From Synergistaceae bacterium (lineage in GTDB: Bacteria > Synergistota > Synergistia > Synergistales > Aminobacteriaceae): 32,001 nt of DNA. Of this stretch, positions 21,792 to 29,207 are shown piece after piece. Made by a program: the position numbers and the translations under genes. The DNA lies in assembly GCA_017417365.1 (NCBI GenBank), contig JAFPZI010000082.1:1-32001 (forward strand). Reading direction: 5' to 3'. Every line of letters begins with the position of its first letter. Within the stretch, counting starts at the first letter, position 1. The notes under the pieces are model-generated. The model was not told the DNA's origin. It saw nothing but the letters and a program-made list of their open reading frames with translations, and ran no database searches.

Positions 21792-22717
21792 AGACCTGCC
21801 TCCCCCACAAATTCTCTGAGGTCAGCTAGTTCTTGTCCGCAGCTCATAATATAGCCGTTCTTGCCTCCGAACAGCTCATAATGTTTTGTGCGGATGTCGT
21901 AGCTGAATGGGGGCTTGGTGAGCTCGTTGACGAATTTTCTGCCGGTCAGGAAGCGGTATACTTCTGCGGCGGACAGCGGGGGGGTTGCGAGGTTCAGGCG
22001 TTTTAGGCCGCATGATAGGGCTGTGCTGATGTGCTGCCACAAGTACTTCAACGGGTAGAACTGGTAGGCTGAACGGCTGTCTGTGAAGTTCACGGAGCTG
22101 AAACCAAGAGTGCGGAAAATCTGCCTGAGTTTATCTTCCTCTAAGCTTGAGATTTCACGGCACTTCATGAAGCCTCTGCCGTAAGGGGAATAATACTCTG
22201 CCAGTTCTGGAGCACTGCCGGAGAGGACCGTGAATTTCGCCTCCGTCAGTATGGGAGGAATCCTGTGTATTATGTCGTAGATGAAGTTCTTCCGCAGATT
22301 CTTCCCGAACAACGCCGGGAGACGTACTATCAGGCAGCGATGAATATTTCTCTCAGCCCAGCGTTCGAGTGCGAGACGGTTGGCACCATAGGGCAGCAGC
22401 AAGGCTTCATCTATAGCAGTATCCTCCGTGCAGCCTGAGGGGTCAGGGTACACAGCCGCTGTAGAAATCAGCACAAGCTTATGCGGGGCAATGCGGGAGA
22501 TGTTCTGTTCTGCCGCATCAATAATCCTTATGTCCTCGTCAGGGTGTTCGTTGGCCGTGAACATTTCAGAAGGGACTCCGGCATAAACCAGCAAATCTGG
22601 CCGCATATCGTACGCCTCCTTAATGTTTACGGAACTGAAGAGAGCTGAGAATTTGTGCTGCTCTGCAAGATTTGACCCCACGAAGCCAGTACTGCCCACG
22701 AGAAAATCAACAGACAT
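21788..22717 (-). CDS. NAD-dependent sugar epimerase/dehydratase-like protein (SDR)
   Basis: The protein is 309 aa. The NAD-binding Rossmann motif GSTGFVGSN is at residues 8-16, followed by LISTAAVYP (Ser/Thr catalytic region) and PYGANRLALERW. The catalytic Tyr110 is present, but the position of the Lys in YxxxK is Arg114, which is unusual. The C-terminal substrate domain is diverged. It probably changes a nucleotide sugar for the surface glycan, although the Lys-to-Arg change may reduce or change the activity. The start overlaps the end of the acyltransferase gene by 11 bp, with GGAGGAAG upstream. Confidence 0.75.
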   Translation of the reverse strand: MSVDFLVGSTGFVGSNLAEQHKFSALFSSVNIKEAYDMRPDLLVYAGVPSEMFTANEHPDEDIRIIDAAEQNISRIAPHKLVLISTAAVYPDPSGCTEDTAIDEALLLPYGANRLALERWAERNIHRCLIVRLPALFGKNLRKNFIYDIIHRIPPILTEAKFTVLSGSAPELAEYYSPYGRGFMKCREISSLEEDKLRQIFRTLGFSSVNFTDSRSAYQFYPLKYLWQHISTALSCGLKRLNLATPPLSAAEVYRFLTGRKFVNELTKPPFSYDIRTKHYELFGGKNGYIMSCGQELADLREFVGEAGL

Positions 22718-23787
22718 TTATCTTCCTCCTCAATGTAGTAATCAATTCTCCAAGTATTATGCTCACAACAAGCACAAGAATACTCCTCGAGAATACATAC
22801 ATGACAACGCCAGAAGAATGCGTCATATATTCCCTGTTCATGAATATCCTCAGCACAACATACTCTAAAGGGTCATGAAACAGATATATATAGAATGAAT
22901 TGTGTACTAGCAGATGCCGCAAGACTGTATTAGTAAAGCTCGTAAATAGTCTTGAGCATATTATTGCTGATAAGTATGTTAGCGTAATACCTCTCAATAC
23001 GACAAAGAATCTTGCCTCGATAAATAACTGATACTTTCCGGCAAAAATCGATGCTATAGTAAGCAGCAAGAATAATCCTGTAACTTTCTTCAGGCTCCAC
23101 GAATCATAAAATCTTCTCCTGCGCTCGAATACATAACCTAACGAGAACCAAAATATATAATCCAGCCCTCTATGTAGTCCGAATATATCGATAGGAATAC
23201 AATCATGCATAAGACTTATTCCCCCCGAAACTATAAGCAGAATATATACACTGTCCGCATTATTTCTCAGCAAGAACGTTAAGATCAGTGTAAAAGATAC
23301 CGTACACCAGAATAATGCCGCAAGGAACCAAAGATGTCCGCTTTCCTTTCCTGCTAAAAAATTCCTTACAGCTTGTGCAAAATTGTCGTAGGTATAGAAA
23401 TTTCCGACGTACTTAATTGGCAACATAAAGCATAGACCATAGATAAAATATGGTATCAATAATCTCTTCATGTTTGATTCAATTAATATGTCTACCTCCA
23501 CCCCCAACCGCACACACGCCAATGCACGAACGAGATCTTAAAGCCAGCACAGCTCCAGAGAGTACAAAAAATAATGGCATGTGAAAACCATATACCCTTC
23601 CTGATAGACCTCGAAAAAGTTCAAATGGCAGCGAGTAATATACAGCGTGGACATTGCTCGGAAGAACATAATCAACTCCTCCTATTTCTGTGTGAATGCT
23701 CAAATATGAACTATGCCCTATCAACACAAATAATGTCCCAATAACCCTCAGCCAGTCATAAGTTATATTCCGTTCCGAAGTGCGCAT
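22707..23787 (-). pseudogene. Acyltransferase family 3 gene broken by a frameshift
   Basis: Two overlapping frames together give one membrane acyltransferase of about 360 codons. The first (23787 to 23479) has YDWLRVIGTLFVLIGHSSY with the catalytic-type His, and GFHMPLFFVLSGAV. The second (open from about 23535 to 22707) begins near VDILIESNMKRLLIPYFIYG and continues with about eight more membrane helices and LFHDPLEY. In this family these parts follow each other directly. The shift lies between 23479 and 23538, probably at the five-C run 23501-23505. Intact members O-acylate surface sugars. It may be a true pseudogene, a variable site, or an assembly error. Confidence 0.8.
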
Positions 23788-23800
23788 ATTTTCACCTCTG

Positions 23801-24727
23801 TTATACTTTCTTTATGCTCTCGACAAGATAACTCTGCCGGTTCACGAACAGCCTGATAATCAATGTAAGATACTTCATGACAATAGCCAAGACCGCAAAT
23901 ACTCCGGTCAGCCCCATAGTCAGGACAGACATCATTGTGGTCCAGCCGGATACAGGATTCCCTGCGAACCACACAGCTGCCGTATAGACCAGCCCGGTGA
24001 GAGTCGCCAGCATCATCAGCAGCGCTAAATTCAGGCTGAACTTGCAGCCGAAATCCGTATACAGCAGCAAGCTGTCAACCGCCAGCCCGAATTTATCGCG
24101 TTCATTGTTCTGAACAGTCCCATCAAACTCCAGCACAGATAGCTTCAGCCCTATTGACGAATATACTGCCTTCCTGTAGGTAGGACTGACGTAAACCGAG
24201 TGTACCCTGTTCAGCGCACGCCGTGATATTAACGTGAAAGCATTTGTCCTCAGAGGGTAAGCTGAATTGCTGTGGCTGTTGAACGTCCTGTAGAATATCC
24301 TGCTCATGATATTTTCCTTCTTCGGGCATACTGTTACTATATCGCTGCCGTGCATAGCCTCCAGATATGCCTCCCAGACAAGGCCGAAGTCATGCACAGC
24401 TTCAGCAGAGTCGAACTCGTAGACATAATCCCCTATTGACAGGTCAAGCCCGGCATTCATACACTGCTCCCGGCTCTGCCTCACGGACATATTGATTAAG
24501 CTCATGTGCAGCGAGGCAGAATATTGCTCCAGGAGGCCGTGAAGTCTTCTGCTCATGTCCTCATCAATTCCGTTGCACACTGCGATAATCTCATAATGCA
24601 GAAAATGTTCATCAAGGCACTTCAGCAGTTCACGGAAAAACTCCTCACACCCTGAACTGTCCTCATCGATATATACTACTGATGATATGAAGTTTTGCTC
24701 CTTGCGTTCGTCTTGATTATTATTCAT
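23801..24727 (-). CDS. Membrane-anchored family 2 glycosyltransferase-like protein
   Basis: The protein is 308 aa, starting with ATGA overlap after the oxidoreductase gene. The N-terminal 220 residues follow a diverged GT-A layout: FISSVVYIDEDSSGC, HYEIIAVCNG, SREQCMNAGLDLSIGDYVYEFDSA, where EFDSA is in the place of the metal-binding DxD. Two C-terminal membrane helices follow (SLNLALLMMLATLTGLVY and LTMGLTGVFAVLAIVMKYL). This is the layout of polyprenyl-phosphate glycosyltransferases such as GtrB-type enzymes. Loss of a standard DxD leaves the catalytic state uncertain. It is probably at the cytoplasmic membrane, acting in the glycan pathway. Confidence 0.72.
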   Translation of the reverse strand: MNNNQDERKEQNFISSVVYIDEDSSGCEEFFRELLKCLDEHFLHYEIIAVCNGIDEDMSRRLHGLLEQYSASLHMSLINMSVRQSREQCMNAGLDLSIGDYVYEFDSAEAVHDFGLVWEAYLEAMHGSDIVTVCPKKENIMSRIFYRTFNSHSNSAYPLRTNAFTLISRRALNRVHSVYVSPTYRKAVYSSIGLKLSVLEFDGTVQNNERDKFGLAVDSLLLYTDFGCKFSLNLALLMMLATLTGLVYTAAVWFAGNPVSGWTTMMSVLTMGLTGVFAVLAIVMKYLTLIIRLFVNRQSYLVESIKKV

Positions 24728-25842
24728 ACTGATAACACCTCGTCGAGATCGTAAACTGTATTGATCTTCCCGGATAACACGCTGACAAATGCAGGGTCTG
24801 TGCTGTATTGCCGTATAACTGTCGGGCGTGAGTCATCTACTTCGCTGGACTTGAGGATAGGCTTCATGCTGAAGAGGCTTCCGGCATAGCTGAACTCATA
24901 TTCGGGCCTCATATATTTCATGGCAAGCTGGCTCATGTAGGGCCACGCACTCTTAGGCTTTGCAGGACACTCGCTGCAGTTGAAGAGATTTCCCGGAGAA
25001 CACAGGCCGTTAGTCCTCTTCTGGCAGGGGAAAACTGCTGTAGTATCGTAAGAAGTCTCATGAGGGGTGAATGTTACAGAGGTCAAGGAATGCAGGCCTG
25101 TCTTGCCGAAGGGCATGATCGAGAAAAACGGTCCGTCCATAACGGTAAGCCCTATGTCCCTGAGATTCCCGCTGACGGTGCACAGAATAATCTCGCACAG
25201 TTCGTACTTTATCCCGAACGGCTCAAGGCCAAGCAGAGAGTGGATCTCATTGACTGCGGCGTAAGAAGCATTGAGGATGAATGGAGCTTCTGCTGTGAGA
25301 CTTCCTGCCCTGACGCGCCAGACTCTGCCCTCACTGTCTATCCTGTCCACTTGGTGGGAGCAGAGAAGCTCAACGTCCGGGAACCCCTCGAGCTGTTCAA
25401 GGAACCAGTCCCGGAGAATCGCTGCGTCATACGTGTATTCCCGGGTGATGAATGCTCCGCTGCACATTCCGGTCTGAAAGTATTTTTCCGGCATTATAGG
25501 CTCACAAGGAATCCCCGCCCCTCCGCAGAACTTGATGAACTCCTCTGCGTTCGTCCAGCTCAGGGCCGAGCTGGTAGCGTATACCTGAGTGAAATCCGTA
25601 AGGCAGGAGAACCCGAAGTCCTCGCAGAAACGCTCAAAGTAGTACGCGCTCTTCATGGCGGTCGACAGGCTTCGGGGGTAATGGTAGCCCATGTGCACTC
25701 GTGCTTGATTGACGTATGTTGCTCGGGAGAAGGGAGCAGAATCTCGCTCAAGGACTAGGACTTTCTGGCCGAGCCTGCCGCAGAATAGTGCGCTGTACAG
25801 TCCGTAAAGACCTGCACCTATAATTATCTTGTCGTAGTGCAT
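24724..25842 (-). CDS. FAD-dependent oxidoreductase (DAO-like) in a glycan operon
   Basis: The protein is 372 aa. The dinucleotide-binding motif GAGLYG lies at residues 9-14 with strand IIIGAG and an acidic strand end VLVLERD. NQARVHMGYHYPRS near residue 45-58 is typical of a group of FAD oxidoreductases found in LPS and capsule loci. A cluster of four Cys (273, 281, 289, 292; C-x7-C-x7-C-x2-C) may bind metal or an iron-sulfur cluster, which is unusual for plain DAO proteins. The substrate is unknown; a nucleotide sugar or lipid-linked sugar is plausible. The gene overlaps the upstream membrane protein gene by 19 bp. Confidence 0.78.
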   Translation of the reverse strand: MHYDKIIIGAGLYGLYSALFCGRLGQKVLVLERDSAPFSRATYVNQARVHMGYHYPRSLSTAMKSAYYFERFCEDFGFSCLTDFTQVYATSSALSWTNAEEFIKFCGGAGIPCEPIMPEKYFQTGMCSGAFITREYTYDAAILRDWFLEQLEGFPDVELLCSHQVDRIDSEGRVWRVRAGSLTAEAPFILNASYAAVNEIHSLLGLEPFGIKYELCEIILCTVSGNLRDIGLTVMDGPFFSIMPFGKTGLHSLTSVTFTPHETSYDTTAVFPCQKRTNGLCSPGNLFNCSECPAKPKSAWPYMSQLAMKYMRPEYEFSYAGSLFSMKPILKSSEVDDSRPTVIRQYSTDPAFVSVLSGKINTVYDLDEVLSV

Positions 25843-27203
25843 GGCAGAAATATTGCCCGCTTGATGAAGGCCGGGACTGCTTCAGAGAGTGCTGCGCGTT
25901 GTTCTGGGTCAGGCATAAAGACTGCCAGCCTCTGCTTCAGGAACACATACATTGCTGCAGGGATAAACGGCATGTACCACAAGACATAGTTCATGCTTAT
26001 ATGTATATAGCTGTGATTCTTGGCCAAGACAAACCACGATATGCTCGACCAGAACGAGACTGCCAGAAGAATCACATCCCGCTTCACAGAAATATTGTGC
26101 CTGAACTTGGCCGTTATTGTTGAGGCAGAAGACACAAGCAGCATAAGCAGAGCAGGCCAGCCCTCATACTTGAATAAATATCTGGCGAGAGTGCGAATAA
26201 CTGACGCACTTACGGCCTCCCTTATTAAAGTATCATCCGCTAAGTTTTCAGGAAGTCCGTCGGCTGAACCAAATGTACGCCTAAGCACGTCGGTATGATA
26301 TATTTCACTAAGACCGCTTATTACATCCCCTCCGCCCCGGACGTAAGCGTGGAACAATATAGCTCCTGCGAACCCGGCCAGAGCAGACAAGCCTATTCCC
26401 CAAGTCAGGCTGAACATAGTTTTTGCGCGGAGCTTGTCATTGCCGAGACTTGAGAGATATTCCGTCAGAGTAAAAACTATTGCACACATCATCACAGTGC
26501 TTATGTATTCATAGCCGCACCAAGACTTCACGGCTACGCTTAGGGCAATAAGCGGATACATGTACCATCTGACGGAAGGATTGTTCATGCACACGAGGCC
26601 CAGAAGCATAGGCAGAAACCAAGTGAAGGCTGCCCAGTACAAGTTAGGAGAAAAATTTATTATCCACACAGATACCAGACATGCACAGTAGAAACATGAG
26701 GCGAAGAAAATATCATATGCTTTCCTCAGCTCAAAACTTATCCCAGTAAGTATAAGTGCAAGAAGTCCTGCATTCATCAGCCTCAAAATGTAGTAATAAT
26801 ATTTTGGGGGAATGTGAGTCCATTGATACGTCAGGCCCAAATAATACGCGAACCAGCCCTGTGGAGCTATCTGCTGCTTTCTTGTGCCGGCTATCTGCAC
26901 GGTGCGGCTGCCGTAGTCATTGCTATGCCACAAGAGATACATAGTATCATGACCGCCCTGTTCAAGAGTGTTTGCGTACATGCCGTCCCAAACAATACCG
27001 TCGCAGGATAAAAGATTCATTCCGAAATCTGCTTCTGATAAGTCAATACCTATTATTCCGGCAGCCAGCATACTATTGACCCAACGTTCCGAATCGAGCT
27101 GGAATGTTCTATACGTCTGCGAGAAGAAACTTATGCTCATTAATGCAGACAAGAGCAGGAACAGCAGAATTTTTTGCTTAATGTTGATTGTGTGAGTATT
27201 CAT
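25824..27203 (-). CDS. Multispanning membrane protein, possible GT-C glycosyltransferase
   Basis: The protein is 459 aa with AAGGAGGT before ATG 27203. About ten to eleven hydrophobic helices are seen. A large loop after helix 1 (about 30-135, including QLDSERWVNSML and GTRKQQIAPQGWFAYYLG) is probably outside the membrane. The arrangement recalls GT-C glycosyltransferases and O-antigen membrane enzymes, but I do not see a definite DE/DD motif at the usual first-loop position; DSERW (about 37-41) is the nearest. It is the first gene of the glycan operon, starting 24 nt after a terminator-like hairpin. The function is uncertain. Confidence 0.65.
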   Translation of the reverse strand: MNTHTINIKQKILLFLLLSALMSISFFSQTYRTFQLDSERWVNSMLAAGIIGIDLSEADFGMNLLSCDGIVWDGMYANTLEQGGHDTMYLLWHSNDYGSRTVQIAGTRKQQIAPQGWFAYYLGLTYQWTHIPPKYYYYILRLMNAGLLALILTGISFELRKAYDIFFASCFYCACLVSVWIINFSPNLYWAAFTWFLPMLLGLVCMNNPSVRWYMYPLIALSVAVKSWCGYEYISTVMMCAIVFTLTEYLSSLGNDKLRAKTMFSLTWGIGLSALAGFAGAILFHAYVRGGGDVISGLSEIYHTDVLRRTFGSADGLPENLADDTLIREAVSASVIRTLARYLFKYEGWPALLMLLVSSASTITAKFRHNISVKRDVILLAVSFWSSISWFVLAKNHSYIHISMNYVLWYMPFIPAAMYVFLKQRLAVFMPDPEQRAALSEAVPAFIKRAIFLPCTTTR

Positions 27204-27226
27204 GACTTATCTATACCTCCTTGCAC

Positions 27227-27274
27227 AAAAAACCGTGAAGGCTCACAGTCATAATGACCGCAAAACCTTCACGG
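27227..27274 (-). terminator. Strong hairpin terminator or leader attenuator before the glycan operon
   Basis: CCGTGAAGG and CCTTCACGG (27266-27274 and 27233-27241) form a perfect 9-bp stem with a 24-nt loop, followed on the - strand by six T. It ends pepA transcription. Only 23 nt separate the T-run from the first ATG of the glycan operon, so any promoter upstream of it would have to read through the hairpin. Confidence 0.85.
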
Positions 27275-27312
27275 CTGATAATACCTATAGTTAAGTAGGC
27301 TATATTACTTAT

Positions 27313-27323
27313 GGGGGGGGGGG
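27313..27323. repeat. 11-base G homopolymer in the glycan operon leader
   Basis: Eleven consecutive G on the + strand lie between the pepA stop and the terminator. Such tracts change length by replication slippage. A TAATAT-like -10 lies beside it on the - strand, so tract length could change promoter spacing. Confidence 0.9.
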
Positions 27324-27361
27324 TAATAATACGTAGTTACAGGATATTATTGCACTCATAC

Positions 27362-28813
27362 CTACAGCTCCGCGAGATATTCTAGGCACGTCCGCACACC
27401 AAACGCCGTCATGCCCTTAGAGTACACCCCATACTCCTTGTCAGTACTGTCCGGTCCGGCTATGTCCATATGCGCCCAAGCGATCCCCTCACCGACAAAC
27501 TCCTTCAGGAACATCGCCGCAAATATCGCTCCTCCGTACCTCTCCCCGCTGTTCACGAGGTCAGCACAAGGACTCTTCAGCGTCTCAGAAATGTGCTCGT
27601 CCTCAAGCGGCAGCCTCCACAAAGGTTCCCCGCTCAGGTCAGAAGCCTCAAGAATCTTGGCCGCTAGTCCCTCGTCGTTCGAGAACAACCCCGCACGGTA
27701 CTTCCCCAACGCTACCATACACGCTCCCGTCAACGTAGCCATGTCGATAATCACGTCCGGCTCAAGTTCGCTCGCAACACAAAGCGCGTCCGCAAGCACT
27801 AACCTTCCTTCAGCGTCGGTGTTGTCGATCTCTATCGTTTTTCCGTTGCGGGCAGTGATTATGTCGTCCGGCCTGCACGCTGTCCCCGATGGCATGTTCT
27901 CAGCACACGACAGAATCCCGTGTACCTCCACGTTCAGACCCAAAGACGCAGCACCCCTCATCACTCCAAGAACGTTGCACGCCCCGGTCTTGTCGCCCTT
28001 CATCGTGCGCATGAAGCTCGACGGCTTGATGTCCAGTCCCCCGCTGTCGAACGTTATTCCCTTCCCGACTAACGCAACTCGGCACACAGGGTTCTCCGGC
28101 TTGTACGTCAGGTGAATAAGTCTTGGGGGATTCTTTGACCCGCTCCCAACAGCAAGCAGCGCACCAGCCTTCTCGGTCTTCAGCCTCTCCTCGTCCCAGA
28201 CTTCACACTCAAGGCCGCATTCTTCCGCGAGGGATTGAGCCTTCTCCGCCATCGTCTGTGGACATACAGCACACCCGGGCTCATTGGCTGTCTGGCGTGA
28301 AAATATCTGTGAAGCCGCTAGAACTTGCCCCTTAGCGAACTCTTCAGGCTCGTAGTTCTCCGTCAAGACTTCCTCAAGCGCAAAGGGTTCGTAGTCTTCC
28401 CCCTTAGTCTTGTACTTGTCGAATACATAGCCGCACAGTCCCACAGCCTCACCAAGAGTAACAGTGAAGTATTTCTCCGTCTCCGAAGACCCCAGAATCA
28501 CTCGTACGCTCTTGTTGTGCTGACGGCCTATCGTCCTGAGTGAGGGTGTAAGACAATCACGGACCACTGCAGGCTTGAGCTTCCCAGTCTTGCCGAGCCC
28601 GCACAGATACAGATTGCCCTCAACCATAGGAACACGCAAGAGACTACCCTTCTTGCCGGAAAAGTCCTTGCGTGATACCAGAGCCGCTATGATTACCCGA
28701 AGTCCCTCGTCTAGTGCGGAGAGGTTCGGGAGATTCTGTGTGTCCTCCTCAGTCAGAAGAACAAGCACAGAATCAGCCGCGCTTGAAGTCTTCTCCCAAC
28801 GCTTAATCCGCAT
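27362..28813 (-). CDS. pepA: Leucyl aminopeptidase, M17 family
   Basis: The protein is 483 aa, the usual length for M17 aminopeptidases. The C-terminal catalytic domain has the two-zinc site: Lys251 and Asp256 in VGKGITFDSGGLDIKP, Asp274 in MKGDKTGA, and Asp333 with Glu335 in the family signature NTDAEGRL, which also holds Arg337. The N-terminal 160 residues are the variable macro-like domain. It cuts N-terminal residues from peptides in the cytoplasm. The ATG overlaps the last 11 bases of rpmB, so both are read from one transcript. A strong hairpin terminator follows about 90 bases after the stop. Confidence 0.95.
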   Translation of the reverse strand: MRIKRWEKTSSAADSVLVLLTEEDTQNLPNLSALDEGLRVIIAALVSRKDFSGKKGSLLRVPMVEGNLYLCGLGKTGKLKPAVVRDCLTPSLRTIGRQHNKSVRVILGSSETEKYFTVTLGEAVGLCGYVFDKYKTKGEDYEPFALEEVLTENYEPEEFAKGQVLAASQIFSRQTANEPGCAVCPQTMAEKAQSLAEECGLECEVWDEERLKTEKAGALLAVGSGSKNPPRLIHLTYKPENPVCRVALVGKGITFDSGGLDIKPSSFMRTMKGDKTGACNVLGVMRGAASLGLNVEVHGILSCAENMPSGTACRPDDIITARNGKTIEIDNTDAEGRLVLADALCVASELEPDVIIDMATLTGACMVALGKYRAGLFSNDEGLAAKILEASDLSGEPLWRLPLEDEHISETLKSPCADLVNSGERYGGAIFAAMFLKEFVGEGIAWAHMDIAGPDSTDKEYGVYSKGMTAFGVRTCLEYLAEL

Positions 28814-29006
28814 TTACCGCACGCTTCACGTACCCGGAACGCAGACACTTGGTGCAGACTTTCGCCTTAATCGTAGTGCCGTCCCCAGCGTCAATACGGA
28901 CAGTCTGAAGGTTGATCATCCAGCGACGACGAGTATGACGGTTCGAGTGGCTCACAGCGTTACCTGAAGCAGGACCTCTCCCGCAGCATTCACAAAATCT
29001 AGCCAT
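28803..29006 (-). CDS. rpmB: 50S ribosomal protein L28 (zinc-binding form)
   Basis: The protein is 67 aa with GGAGG before ATG 29006. It matches L28: MARFCECCGRGPASGNAVSH, then RRWMINLQTVR and KAKVCTKCLRSGYVKRA. Two Cys pairs (CxxC near residues 5-8 and CTKC near 51-54) mark the zinc-binding C+ form; forms without these cysteines also exist. It is a structural protein of the large ribosomal subunit. It leads a two-gene unit with pepA. An extended -10 promoter lies 43 nt upstream. Confidence 0.95.
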   Translation of the reverse strand: MARFCECCGRGPASGNAVSHSNRHTRRRWMINLQTVRIDAGDGTTIKAKVCTKCLRSGYVKRAVNAD

Positions 29007-29048
29007 AGTAATAAATTCCTCCGTTGTGTGTGAAAAATTATGACTGGT

Positions 29049-29057
29049 ATTATAGCA
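29049..29057 (-). promoter_or_regulatory. Extended -10 promoter of rpmB-pepA
   Basis: TGCTATAAT on the - strand is a perfect -10 with the TGn extension, about 43 nt before the rpmB ATG. A weak TTCAAG lies 18 nt upstream of the -10 hexamer as a possible -35. Confidence 0.7.
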
Positions 29058-29101
29058 TTAAGCTCATTATTCCTTGAATATAACGTGCCCGGCAGCCGCA
29101 A

Positions 29102-29119
29102 AATAGAACATGTTCTATT
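29102..29119. promoter_or_regulatory. Perfect 18-bp palindrome, candidate operator
   Basis: AATAGAACATGTTCTATT is a perfect inverted repeat between the divergent rpmB and carboxylesterase genes. It is of the size bound by dimeric repressors such as TetR or MarR types. It lies about 50 bases upstream of the TATAAT for the esterase. No regulator gene is next to it in this window. Confidence 0.6.
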
Positions 29120-29166
29120 ATTGGGAACTCCCTAAAGTTAGGCAGCCAAACAAGAACGTTACAATG

Positions 29167-29172
29167 TATAAT
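29167..29172 (+). promoter_or_regulatory. Candidate -10 of the carboxylesterase operon
   Basis: TATAAT lies about 36 nt before the chosen ATG 29208. No good -35 is seen at 17 nt, so an activator or weak expression is possible. Confidence 0.45.
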
Positions 29173-29207
29173 ATATTACTCAATTAATGAGTAGTAAGGA
29201 GCTTAGA

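Noticed and set aside
25060-25758. A 232-codon open frame on the + strand
   Set aside because: It is fully antisense to the FAD oxidoreductase, which has clear family motifs. The antisense product shows no recognisable domain.
27411-28115. A 234-codon open frame on the + strand
   Set aside because: It is antisense to pepA and results from its codon composition; there is no ribosome-binding site or family motif.
29102-29119. LexA/SOS box
   Set aside because: The known Gram-positive LexA box has GAAC-N4-GTTC; here the spacing is two bases, and the flanking genes are not SOS genes.
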